This document shows positions 36,978 through 45,406 of a stretch of DNA of 64,000 bases, piece by piece. The DNA comes from Nocardia flavorosea (lineage in GTDB: Bacteria; Actinomycetota; Actinomycetes; Mycobacteriales; Mycobacteriaceae), in assembly GCF_015477805.1 (NCBI RefSeq), contig NZ_JADLQL010000005.1, positions 248,001 to 312,000 of the forward strand. Reading direction: 5' to 3'. The notes under the pieces were generated by a model that saw only the letters and a program-made list of their open reading frames with translations, was not told where the DNA came from and did no database searches. Made by a program: the position numbers and the translations under genes. Position 1 is the first letter of the stretch, and each line of letters begins with the position of its first letter.

Positions 36978-37724
36978 GTGCTGAGTCTCCGGCTCACCTT
37001 CTCGTGGCTCACCGTGCTACCCGTCCGCGGCCCGGACGAGGTGGACCGCCGCGTGGCCGCCCGCGCGATCGCACTGGCCCCGGTCGCGGGTCTGACGCTC
37101 GGGCTCGCGGCCACGGCCGTCCTGTGGCTGCTGGAACCGGCGGGTGCTGCGGCCGGATTCGCCGCCGTCGCGGTGGTGGCGCTGCTGACTCGGGGGATGC
37201 ATCTGGACGGCCTGGCCGATACCTTCGACGGCCTCGGTGTGTACGGCCCGCCGGAGCGCGCGCGTGCGGTCATGAAAAGTGGCGGTGCCGGGCCGTTCGG
37301 GGTGGCTTCCATCGTCCTGACCGCCGGTATCCAGGCCGGTGCCTTCACGGCCCTCGCCGGTGCCGGGAACTGGTACGCGGTCATCGCGGCGGTGGCCCTC
37401 GGCCGGGTCGCGGTCGTGGCCGCGTGCCGCCGCGGTATCGAACCTGCGCCCGATACCCGATTCGGCGCCTTGGTCGCGGGAACACAAGCACCGGCCGTGG
37501 TCGTGGCATGGGCAATCACGGCCGCCGCGGCGGCGGTTTTCGCGGTACCCGGGCTGCCCTGGTCCGGGCCGCTGGTCGTGGTACTGGCTCTGCTGATATC
37601 TGTGCGGCTGGTCGACCACGGTAGCCGCCGCATCGGCGGGCTTTCCGGCGACCTGCTCGGTGCCGCGGTGGAACTCGCTACGACGCTGGCCGCGCTGGGT
37701 TTCGCCACCGCGAACGGCGCCTGA
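36978..37724 (+). CDS. cobS: Adenosylcobinamide-GDP ribazoletransferase (cobalamin 5'-phosphate synthase)
   Basis: Polytopic membrane enzyme joining AdoCbi-GDP to alpha-ribazole (phosphate). 248 residues with the metal-binding HLDGLADTFDGLG motif, the KSGGAGPFG segment and several helices; RRIGGLSGDLLGA near the end fits the family. GTG 36978 is preceded by GGAGA. Operon with cobT. Confidence 0.94.
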   Translation: MLSLRLTFSWLTVLPVRGPDEVDRRVAARAIALAPVAGLTLGLAATAVLWLLEPAGAAAGFAAVAVVALLTRGMHLDGLADTFDGLGVYGPPERARAVMKSGGAGPFGVASIVLTAGIQAGAFTALAGAGNWYAVIAAVALGRVAVVAACRRGIEPAPDTRFGALVAGTQAPAVVVAWAITAAAAAVFAVPGLPWSGPLVVVLALLISVRLVDHGSRRIGGLSGDLLGAAVELATTLAALGFATANGA

Positions 37725-38057
37725 CAAGCCGATTCCCGGTTGTTGCCACCGGCCGACACGTGCTGCACCGGCCCGCCGGGAGAACCGGAGACTCCGGCAC
37801 TGGCTGCTGGGTACCCGAGCGTCGTGCCCCCGGTGTGGCAAGCGCTCGGCTGTCCCGGTCCGGCCGAGTTGGAGACCGAACAGGGCGGCCGGACCGATGA
37901 GCAGCACACGGTTACCGACTCGGCGGCCCTGCACGGCCTGAGGTGGGGTGGCTCAGACACGTTGCGCGCCACAACGCCGGAGCGCTCGGCTGTCACCTCG
38001 CTCAATATTGCGAACGCAGCGTCTCACCACCGCGGCGCTGCCCATAAGGTGGAAGGT
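37725..38057. other. Gene-free stretch between cobS and the hydrolase
   Basis: 333 bp. The frame open through it is an upstream extension of the hydrolase. A TAAGGT box at 38045-38050 lies seven bases before the hydrolase ATG. Confidence 0.5.
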
Positions 38058-38771
38058 ATGTCAGCCGAGCGCCTCTACTTCCGTCAACTGCTCGCCGGCC
38101 GGGATTTCGCCATCGGCGACCCGATCGCCACGCAGATGCGTAATTTCGCCTACCTGATCGGTGACCGGGACACCGGTGAATGCGTCGTCGTGGATCCGGC
38201 CTACGCGGCGGGTGATCTGGCCGGTATCGCCGAGAGCGACGGGCTGAAACTGTCCGGGGTACTGGTCACCCACCACCATCCCGACCATATCGGCGGCTCG
38301 ATGATGGGTTTCACGCTGCGCGGCGTGAAGGAACTGCTCGACGAGGTCACCGTCCCGGTTCATGTGAACGACGAGGAGAAATCCTGGGTTTCGAATGTCA
38401 CCGGGATCGCACCCAGCGAATTGACCGGCCACGGGCACGGCGACAAGCTGAGTGTCGGCGCCGTCGATATCGAATTCCTGCATACCCCCGGGCATACGCC
38501 TGGGAGCCAGTGCTTCCTGGTGGACGACAAACTCATCGCCGGGGACACCCTGTTCATCGACGGCTGCGGTCGCACCGATTTCCCGGGCGGCGATTCCGCG
38601 GCCATGTTCGCCAGCCTGCGGTCGCTGGCGGATATGCCGATCAACCCGGAGGTGTACCCGGGACACTGGTATTCCGCCGACCCGCACGCCTCGCTGGATT
38701 CGATCCGCGACAACAATTACGTGCTGCGCCCGAAGTCGCTGGCCGAATGGCACGCGCTCATGCCGGGCTGA
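38058..38771 (+). CDS. Metallo-beta-lactamase-fold hydrolase (glyoxalase II-like)
   Basis: 237 residues with the dinuclear zinc signature THHHPDHIGG, a later histidine in LHTPGHTPGS, aspartate in LIAGDTLF and histidine in VYPGHW. Probably a thioester hydrolase, possibly acting on mycothiol adducts. ATG 38058 has both a GGTGGAAGG stretch and TAAGGT at the leaderless distance. Ends in a strong hairpin facing ilvE. Confidence 0.88.
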   Translation: MSAERLYFRQLLAGRDFAIGDPIATQMRNFAYLIGDRDTGECVVVDPAYAAGDLAGIAESDGLKLSGVLVTHHHPDHIGGSMMGFTLRGVKELLDEVTVPVHVNDEEKSWVSNVTGIAPSELTGHGHGDKLSVGAVDIEFLHTPGHTPGSQCFLVDDKLIAGDTLFIDGCGRTDFPGGDSAAMFASLRSLADMPINPEVYPGHWYSADPHASLDSIRDNNYVLRPKSLAEWHALMPG

Positions 38772-38779
38772 CCCGCCGC

Positions 38780-38809
38780 CCGGGTACCGGAGGCCGTTCC
38801 GGTACCCGG
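38780..38809. terminator. Bidirectional terminator between the hydrolase gene and ilvE
   Basis: CCGGGTACCGG at 38780-38790 pairs with CCGGTACCCGG at 38799-38809, an 11-bp stem with an eight-base loop between convergent stop codons. The arms also contain the palindrome GGTACC. Confidence 0.85.
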
Positions 38810-38825
38810 TGGTTACGACATGTGG

Positions 38826-39926
38826 TCAGAGCACCCGCATCCACTGGTGCACATCGGCGAAGGTGCCACGCTGGATGCCGGTCAGGGTTTCCCGCAACGC
38901 CATGGTCACCTCACCGGGCTCGCCGCCGCCGATCACGAATTCGCCGTCCGGCCCGCACACGGAGCCGACCGGCGTGATCACGGCCGCGGTACCGCAGGCG
39001 AAAACCTCGGTGATCTCGCCGGATTCCGCACCCGCGCGCCAGTCCGCCACCGAGATCTTGCGTTCGGTGACCGGGTAACCGGAATCGGCGGCCAGGGTGA
39101 GCAGCGAATCGCGGGTGATGCCCGGCAGCAGCGACCCGGACAGTTCGGGTGTCACCAACTGCGCGTCGGCGCCGGAGCCGTACACGAAGAACAGGTTGTT
39201 GGTCCCCATCTCCTCGACGTAGCGGCGTTCCACGGCGTCCAGCCACACCACCTGATCGCAGCCCTTGGCCGTGGCCTCGGCCTGAGCCAGCAGCGATGCC
39301 GCGTAGTTACCCGCGACCTTCGCCTCGCCGGTGCCGCCGGGTGCGGCGCGCACGTATTCGGTGGACAGCCACACCCGCACCGGTTTCACGCCACGCGGGA
39401 AGTAGGCCCCGGCGGGCGAACCGAGCAGCAGGTACTTGTACGAGGAGGCGGGTTTCACGCCCAGACCCGATTCGGTGGCGAACATGAACGGCCGCAGGTA
39501 CAGCGATTCCTCGCCGCCGGCGGCGGGCACCCAGGCCGCGTCGACCTCGAGCAGCTGGCGCACCGATTCGATGAACAGCTCCTCGGGTAGTTCGGCCATC
39601 GCCATCCGGCGCGCGGAACGGCGGAACCGGGCCGCGTTCGCGTCGATCCGGAAACACGCGACCTGTCCGTCGGGCTGCCGATAGGCCTTGAGCCCCTCGA
39701 AGATGGCCTGCCCGTAATGGAACACCATGGTCGCCGGGTCGAGGGTCAGCGAGCCGTAGGGTTCGACGACCGCGTTGGTCCAGCCGTCGGCTTCGGTGTA
39801 ATCGATGGTGACCATATGGTCGGTGAAGAATCGACCGAAACCGGGTGCCGTCAGAATCTCCTGTACCCGCTGCGCCGGGGTGGGCGCAGGATGAGGGATA
39901 CGGGCGAACTGTGCAGCAGCGGTCAT
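38826..39926 (-). CDS. ilvE: Branched-chain amino acid aminotransferase
   Basis: PLP-dependent fold-type IV transaminase for Leu, Ile and Val. 366 residues. The Schiff-base lysine is K203 in GGTGEAKVAGNYA. YGQAIFEGLKAYR, GTNNLFFV and the FACGTAAVITPVG phosphate-binding turn match the family. ATG 39926 follows TAGACT by seven bases on the minus strand (leaderless). Confidence 0.96.
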   Translation of the reverse strand: MTAAAQFARIPHPAPTPAQRVQEILTAPGFGRFFTDHMVTIDYTEADGWTNAVVEPYGSLTLDPATMVFHYGQAIFEGLKAYRQPDGQVACFRIDANAARFRRSARRMAMAELPEELFIESVRQLLEVDAAWVPAAGGEESLYLRPFMFATESGLGVKPASSYKYLLLGSPAGAYFPRGVKPVRVWLSTEYVRAAPGGTGEAKVAGNYAASLLAQAEATAKGCDQVVWLDAVERRYVEEMGTNNLFFVYGSGADAQLVTPELSGSLLPGITRDSLLTLAADSGYPVTERKISVADWRAGAESGEITEVFACGTAAVITPVGSVCGPDGEFVIGGGEPGEVTMALRETLTGIQRGTFADVHQWMRVL

Positions 39927-40020
39927 GACCAGCAGTCTATGTCCTGGGTCGCGGCAGAATACGCGGTGGTCGGTTGTCCGGCATCCCGAGGCACGGTTTC
40001 GCCCGGCCGCCCGGCCCGGA

Positions 40021-41115
40021 TCAGCTGGTGCGCGGTTTCACGAACGGCGGCCGCACCACAGCGCAGCGCAGCGCGCGCCCGCGCACATCGACCTCGACCT
40101 CGCTGCCCGGGGTTATCGCCGGGTCGAGCAGGGCCAGGGCGATCCCGGCCTGCTTGGTCGGTGAGAAGGTTCCCGAGGTGGTCACCCCGGCCTCGCGGCC
40201 GTCGTGGCGTACCGTCTGGTTCTCCCGGGGGATCCCGCGGTCGAGCGCCTCGAGGCCCAGCAGGATCCGCCGTGCGCCGGCCGCGCGTTCGGCCTCCAGC
40301 GCCGCCTTGCCCCAGAAATCCGTCTTCGCCCAGCCGACCGCCCAGGACGCCCGGGCCTGGACAGGGGTGATCTCGGTGGAGAGTTCGTGCCCGTGCAGCG
40401 GATAGCCCATCTCGGTGCGCAACGTATCGCGCGCGCCCAGCCCGGCCACCGCGCCGCCGGCGGCCCGCACCTGCTCGACCAGGGCCCGGAACAGTTCCTC
40501 GGCTCCGGACCAGCGGGGCAGCAGTTCGTATCCGTGTTCGCCGGTGTAGCCCGTCCGGCAGACCCGGACGGGCTGTCCGTGCCAGTCGGCATCGGTGAAC
40601 GCCATGAACGACAGGTCCGTGGGGAGTTTCAGCGCATCCAGGACCTGCGTCGACTGCGGTCCCTGCACGGCGAACACCGCGTAGTCGCGATGCTCATCGG
40701 CCACGGTGATCGCCGGCGGCGCGGCGGCCGCCAGCAGCTCCACCACCGTGGCGGTGTTCGCGGCGTTCGGCACCAGGAAGATCTCGTCGTCGCGGACGAA
40801 GTAGGCGATCAGATCGTCGACCACTCCCCCCTCCGCGGTGCAGCACAAGGTGTACTGGGCCTTACCGGGGCCGATCCGGTCCAGATCGTTGGTCAGCGCG
40901 GAGTTCACGAACTCCGCCGCCCCGGCCCCGCGTACCGTCGCTTTGCCGAGATGGCTCACATCGAACAGCCCCACCGATTCCCGGACGGCGGTGTGCTCGG
41001 CCACGGTGCCCGTATAGGAGACCGGCATCTCCCAGCCGCCGAACGGCGCGAACTTCGCCCCCAGTTCGGCATGAACTCCATGGACAGGTCCCTGTTTCAG
41101 CCCGGCGTCACTCAC
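40021..41115 (-). CDS. gcvT: Glycine cleavage system T protein (aminomethyltransferase)
   Basis: Transfers the methylene group from the H protein to tetrahydrofolate. 364 residues with PVSYTGTVAEHTAVR near the N-terminus, FDVSHLGK, the RTGYTGEHGYEL motif and a C-terminal barrel. GTG 41115 has TAAGCT six bases upstream (leaderless), so a glycine riboswitch in front of this gene is unlikely; none is seen. gcvP and gcvH are not in the window. Confidence 0.95.
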   Translation of the reverse strand: MSDAGLKQGPVHGVHAELGAKFAPFGGWEMPVSYTGTVAEHTAVRESVGLFDVSHLGKATVRGAGAAEFVNSALTNDLDRIGPGKAQYTLCCTAEGGVVDDLIAYFVRDDEIFLVPNAANTATVVELLAAAAPPAITVADEHRDYAVFAVQGPQSTQVLDALKLPTDLSFMAFTDADWHGQPVRVCRTGYTGEHGYELLPRWSGAEELFRALVEQVRAAGGAVAGLGARDTLRTEMGYPLHGHELSTEITPVQARASWAVGWAKTDFWGKAALEAERAAGARRILLGLEALDRGIPRENQTVRHDGREAGVTTSGTFSPTKQAGIALALLDPAITPGSEVEVDVRGRALRCAVVRPPFVKPRTS

Positions 41116-41346
41116 CCGGCGAGCTTATCCCGGCCCCGGGCGGACCTGGCGGCCCCCGCGCCGCGGCCTGTTTTCTCCGTAGCGGGGTCCCCATCGACCC
41201 GCCGGGCGTTCAGGCTCCGGTGCCCGTGGTCCCGACGACCGCTCCGGACCGTTCTCAGGTTGCGGTGCCCGTGGCCGCCGACGCCGTTTCGGCCCGGGCC
41301 GCAGGTCTCGGTGGTTGTCCGTGGACCCGACGACCGGAAGCAACCC

Positions 41347-41958
41347 TCAGGCTTCGAACCACATGGGGATCAAGGTCGGGCCGTCCTCCGGCAGTGAAAA
41401 AGGCTCACCGATACGCACGAAACCGTGCCGGGCGTACAGGCGCGACGACCGCTCGGTACTGGCCTCCAGATACGCCGGCATTCCCGCGGCGGCCAGCGCC
41501 CGGGTGCGGTGGCCGAGGATCGCCGCCCCGGCACCCCGGCCCCGGTACTGCGGAACGGTGACGATCAGCTCCAGGTAGCGGTGCGGAAACCGCCGCGGAT
41601 GCTCGCGCGCCAGCAGCTCGGTGACGTAGGCCGAACGCTGCAGCGGTACGACGTCCGGGGCGCGGTCGGCCTGTTCCCGGACGGTCGCCGCCTCCGCGTG
41701 CAGCCGTTCAACGGAATCGACGGCCTGCCAGACCGAAACCGCCCAGATCTCGCCCGCCGCGCCCGCGACCCAGATCTCGTCCTCGGCGAGCCCGCGCTCG
41801 ATGATCTCGGGCAGATACACGTCGAGAAACTGCTTCGCCGGATGACCGCGCATCATCCATTCCGTCACCGCCTCGTCCGGGGCCGCTGTCGAGAGCGCGG
41901 TCATCAACGCGTCGAAATCGCTCTTGTCCGCACGCCGCACATCCAGTTCCGTACCCAC
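41347..41958 (-). CDS. GNAT-family N-acetyltransferase
   Basis: 203 residues. The acetyl-CoA loop is YRGRGAGAAILGHR, followed by AYLEASTERSSRLYARHGFVRIGE; the substrate is not evident. GTG 41958 has CAGGAGG upstream. It is divergent from the zinc-ribbon TetR regulator, which may control it through a dyad at 42030-42043. Confidence 0.87.
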   Translation of the reverse strand: MGTELDVRRADKSDFDALMTALSTAAPDEAVTEWMMRGHPAKQFLDVYLPEIIERGLAEDEIWVAGAAGEIWAVSVWQAVDSVERLHAEAATVREQADRAPDVVPLQRSAYVTELLAREHPRRFPHRYLELIVTVPQYRGRGAGAAILGHRTRALAAAGMPAYLEASTERSSRLYARHGFVRIGEPFSLPEDGPTLIPMWFEA

Positions 41959-42029
41959 GTCGCCTCCTGGTGAATGGTGTTCCTGTAGGCGAACTTATGC
42001 GTCTCACCACTGCACAACCACTATTTCGT

Positions 42030-42043
42030 CACGGAATTTCGTG
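42030..42043. promoter_or_regulatory. Candidate TetR operator
   Basis: Near-perfect 14-bp dyad CACGGAATTTCGTG (arms CACG/CGTG around AATT) in the 100-bp divergent interval between the acetyltransferase and TetR genes. Confidence 0.5.
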
Positions 42044-42059
42044 TGTTGAAATCGACGGT

Positions 42060-42863
42060 GTGAACCACTGTGTGCGCTGCGGCGCGGAACTGCGGCAACC
42101 GCCTCGGGGCCGGCGGCGGCACTATTGCTCCCGCTCCTGCCAGGCGCGCGCCTACCGTGCCCGCCGCGTCGCGGCCCCGGCCCGCTTACGCCCCGCACCG
42201 CGCCGTCTGTCGGCGGTCGCGATCACCCGGACGGCCGTGGAGCTCGCCGACCGCACCGGTCTCGACGGCCTCACCATGCGCCGGCTGGCCGGGGAACTGG
42301 GGGTGGCGACCGCGGCGCTCTACCGGTATTTCGACGATCGCGAACAGTTGCTCGCCGCAATGGTCGAGATGGTGCTCGCCGATCCCCCACCGCCGACCGG
42401 CGAGCTGTCCGGGTGGCGGGCGCGCCTGCGTTACGAGGCACAGCGAGAATGGCAGCTGTACCGGAACCACCCGTGGGTGCTGCCGGTGCTCTCGCGCGTG
42501 CGGCCACCGCTCGGCCCCGGATTGCTGGACACTCTGGAACGCGCGCTGTCCGCCTTCGGCGAAGTGGATCTGCCGCGCACCGAGCTGATGTCGGCCTATC
42601 TGAGTTATTCGGCGCTGGTCCAGGGCCTCGCCCTGCTGTGGACCTCGGAGCGCACCGATCGGCTCGGCGGGGCGGACGACAGCGCGGCGGCTCCGCCGGA
42701 TCTTGCCGACCTCATCGACGCGACCGCGCGCCCCACGCTGTACCGGGTCTTCGACCCGGCGGCGGTACCGCCGCCGGAACTCGACTTCGACGCGCTGCTG
42801 TCCTACGGCGTGGACATGCTCCTCGACGGTGTCGCGGTACGGCAGCGAAGCGCCACCGAATAG
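42060..42863 (+). CDS. TetR-family regulator with an N-terminal zinc ribbon
   Basis: 267 residues. The first 30 residues hold C4-x2-C7 and C23-x3-C27 in a basic context (YCSRSCQARAYRARR), a small zinc-ribbon-like motif rarely seen on TetR proteins. A standard TetR HTH follows (about 53-95, with LGVATAALYRYFDDREQLL) and then a ligand domain of the TetR_C class. GTG 42060 begins directly at the cysteine motif; an ATG at 41970 would add 30 weak residues. Confidence 0.82.
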   Translation: MNHCVRCGAELRQPPRGRRRHYCSRSCQARAYRARRVAAPARLRPAPRRLSAVAITRTAVELADRTGLDGLTMRRLAGELGVATAALYRYFDDREQLLAAMVEMVLADPPPPTGELSGWRARLRYEAQREWQLYRNHPWVLPVLSRVRPPLGPGLLDTLERALSAFGEVDLPRTELMSAYLSYSALVQGLALLWTSERTDRLGGADDSAAAPPDLADLIDATARPTLYRVFDPAAVPPPELDFDALLSYGVDMLLDGVAVRQRSATE

Positions 42864-42866
42864 CCT
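42861..42866 (+). promoter_or_regulatory. Leaderless -10 box (TAGCCT) of the aminopeptidase gene
   Basis: TAGCCT, then seven bases, then ATG 42874. Box and spacing are identical to those of the DUF3043 gene. It overlaps the last codons of the TetR gene. Confidence 0.6.
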
Positions 42867-42873
42867 GAAAGCC

Positions 42874-44385
42874 ATGACAGCTGTCGCAGATCGTCCGCTC
42901 GGACCGGAATTGGCACGTACCCAGACCATCGAGCCCGGCACCGACGTCCTCGTCGTCGGTGTGGCCACCACCGACGACGGGCCCGTCCTGCTGCCCGAGG
43001 ATCTCTTCGGCGATGTACTCGGCACCGACCTGCGCGCCCGGCTGCTGGACCAGATCACCGCGGTCGGCGGCACCGGTAAGGCCGAACAGTTGGTGCGAGT
43101 GCCGGCCCCGGCCGGACTGGACGATGTCACCAGTGTGCTGGCCGTCGGACTCGGCAGCGCCGAGGACCTCGACGCCGAGCAGATCCGCCGCAGCGCCGGA
43201 GTCGCCGCCCGCTCGCTGACCGGGGTCGCACGAGCCGTCACCACCCTGTCCGGCCTCGATATCGGCGCCGCCGTGGAGGGTTTCTACCTCGGCGCCTACT
43301 CCTTCACCCCGTTCCGGTCCGCGAAATCCGCCCCGAAACCGGAGGCGGCCCCGCTCGCCCGGCTGGAACTGCTCGTTCCCGAGCCGGATTTCGGCGGCGA
43401 CGCGCTGCTGCACGCGCAGTTGACGGCCGAGGCCGTGGCCACCGCCCGCGATTTCGTGAACACCCCACCGAGCCACCTCTACCCGGCGGAATTCGCCCGC
43501 CGTACCGAACTGCTCGCCGAGGGCGCCGGGCTCGAGGTCGAGGTACTCGACGAGAAGGCGCTGGAGGCCGGGGGTTACGGCGGCGTCGTGGGTGTCGGCA
43601 AGGGTTCGTCGCGACCGCCGCGGCTGGTGCGGCTCACCTACCGGGGCGGCGACAAGAAGGTCGCGCTGGTGGGCAAGGGCATCACCTTCGATACCGGCGG
43701 TATCTCCATCAAACCGGCCGCGAACATGGAGAACATGACCTCGGATATGGCCGGGGCGGCGGCGGTCGTGGCGGCGACCCTGCTGGCGGCGCGGCTGAGC
43801 CTGCCCATCACCGTGATCGCGACCGTGCCGATGGCGGAGAACATGCCTTCGGATACGGCGCAGCGGCCCGGCGATGTGCTCACTCAGTACGGCGGCACCA
43901 CGATCGAGGTCACCAATACCGACGCCGAGGGCCGGCTCATCCTGGCCGACGCCATGGTCCGTGCCGGTGAGGACGACCCGCAGTACCTGATCGACGTCGC
44001 CACCCTCACCGGCGCGCAGATGGTCGCGCTGGGCACCCGCACCCCGGGTGTCATGGGCACCGACGATTTCCGCGACCGCGTCGCCCGGATCTCCCGCGAG
44101 GTGGGCGAACACGGCTGGCCGATGCCGCTGCCCAAGGAATTGCGCGCCGACCTGGACTCCAAGGTCGCCGATATGGTCAACGCGACCTCGCACCGCTGGG
44201 GCGGGATGCTGGTCGCCGGCACCTACCTGAAGGAGTTCGTGCCCGAGGGCGTCCAGTGGGCGCATATCGATATCGCAGGCCCGGCGTACAACACCGGCGG
44301 GCCGTTCGGCTATATCGGCAAGGGCGGGACCGGCGTCCCGGTCCGCACGCTCATCGCGGTACTCGAGGATATCGCCGCCGAATAG
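42874..44385 (+). CDS. pepA: Leucyl aminopeptidase (M17)
   Basis: Cytosolic dizinc aminopeptidase, 503 residues. The catalytic C-terminal domain has VGKGITFDTGG, the NTDAEGRLIL signature, and the conserved lysine/aspartate metal ligands; an N-terminal macro-like domain precedes it. Corresponds to M. tuberculosis pepB (Rv2213). Leaderless ATG start directly after the TetR gene. Confidence 0.95.
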   Translation: MTAVADRPLGPELARTQTIEPGTDVLVVGVATTDDGPVLLPEDLFGDVLGTDLRARLLDQITAVGGTGKAEQLVRVPAPAGLDDVTSVLAVGLGSAEDLDAEQIRRSAGVAARSLTGVARAVTTLSGLDIGAAVEGFYLGAYSFTPFRSAKSAPKPEAAPLARLELLVPEPDFGGDALLHAQLTAEAVATARDFVNTPPSHLYPAEFARRTELLAEGAGLEVEVLDEKALEAGGYGGVVGVGKGSSRPPRLVRLTYRGGDKKVALVGKGITFDTGGISIKPAANMENMTSDMAGAAAVVAATLLAARLSLPITVIATVPMAENMPSDTAQRPGDVLTQYGGTTIEVTNTDAEGRLILADAMVRAGEDDPQYLIDVATLTGAQMVALGTRTPGVMGTDDFRDRVARISREVGEHGWPMPLPKELRADLDSKVADMVNATSHRWGGMLVAGTYLKEFVPEGVQWAHIDIAGPAYNTGGPFGYIGKGGTGVPVRTLIAVLEDIAAE

Positions 44386-44799
44386 GCCGCGGGCCGGTTC
44401 GACCGGGGAGCAGCGCAACCGGGTCCGGCGCCACCATCGGTCGGCGCCGGACACCGGCCCGGGCGTCGGCCGCGACGACGACGAGTGCGAGACGAGCGCC
44501 ATATGCCGGAACGTCCCGGTGCCCGGCCTGCGACGTCGGCAGACAGTCCACCGATGTTGCGGTCGAGCGCCGGACGCACCGGGGCGATGCCGCGGTAGGC
44601 GCCACCCGAGCAACAGAACCGGCGACCCATCGGCCACCCGGGCCGTGAACCCGAACCGGCAGAGCCGACCTGCGCAGCCCGTGCCGAACAGCGTCCCGGG
44701 CCCACTGGCGGCCCGTCCGGGCCACTGCGGACCCCGGCGTTCCCCGGCGTCGCGACGGCACCGGTCAGCGCCGGCGCGTCCTCGAGGCTGCGCGCCCGT
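44386..44799. other. Gene-free stretch after the aminopeptidase gene
   Basis: 414 bp between convergent genes. Only a weak CCGGT-TCG-ACCGG hairpin at 44394-44406 is visible. M. tuberculosis has ephD in this interval; no trace of it is recognisable. Confidence 0.45.
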
Positions 44800-45153
44800 T
44801 CACCCCTCGCCGAGTTCCTGCTCCATCGCACGTTTGCGTTCGATACGGCGGCGGGCGTCGTAGTCGCGCATTCGTTGCGGGTAACCGGTTCTGCCGACGT
44901 CGTACACCGGGATGCCGAGGTCGCGCGCGAGGCGGCGGGCACCGCGTTCGCCGACGATCCGCCGGGTCCACTCCCCATCCGCGGCAACCAACACCACCGT
45001 GACATCGGTCACAGTGGTCTTCGGTTCGACGAAACCTTCCACTCCGGTGCGTGTGCGCATCCATTCCACCAGGTACCCGGTTTCGGCCGAACGCCCACGG
45101 GAAACACGGTCCCGCCCAGGCGCGACGCGACGGAAACGATCGAGTAAGCCCAC
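44800..45153 (-). CDS. Conserved hypothetical protein, 117 residues
   Basis: Small basic protein with a core of alternating hydrophobic strands (TTVTDVTVVLVAADGEW) and a highly charged C-terminal helix ending ERKRAMEQELGEG. GTG 45153 is preceded by a perfect AGGAGGT, which makes expression likely. No family was recognised. It is divergent from dlaT. Confidence 0.72.
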   Translation of the reverse strand: MGLLDRFRRVAPGRDRVSRGRSAETGYLVEWMRTRTGVEGFVEPKTTVTDVTVVLVAADGEWTRRIVGERGARRLARDLGIPVYDVGRTGYPQRMRDYDARRRIERKRAMEQELGEG

Positions 45154-45406
45154 CGTGGCCGACCTCCTGTTGTTCACCGAACCCGCCGTACAGGGCCGTG
45201 ATTCCATGGTGCCGGACGGCAGGATCGGATGCCCTCCGGTAACCGGCCGCGGCGACGAGTGCAAGGATGGTGGCCGGAACAACAACCACACAGATCTCCG
45301 GCGCCGCGCAGAATGAACGCCGGCTGGAACACTGTCGCGACCCGCGACGGGATCCACCGGAACGAACTGTTGTAGACCCGTCGAGCAGTTAGAGGAGTCA
45401 ACGGAC

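Noticed and set aside
41116..41346. Glycine riboswitch before gcvT
   Set aside because: The region upstream of the GTG start holds a -10-like box six bases away, leaving no room for a leader RNA; no tandem aptamer pattern seen.
42712..44637. 641-codon minus-strand frame opposite the aminopeptidase gene
   Set aside because: Shadow frame; the plus strand encodes a complete M17 peptidase with all motifs.
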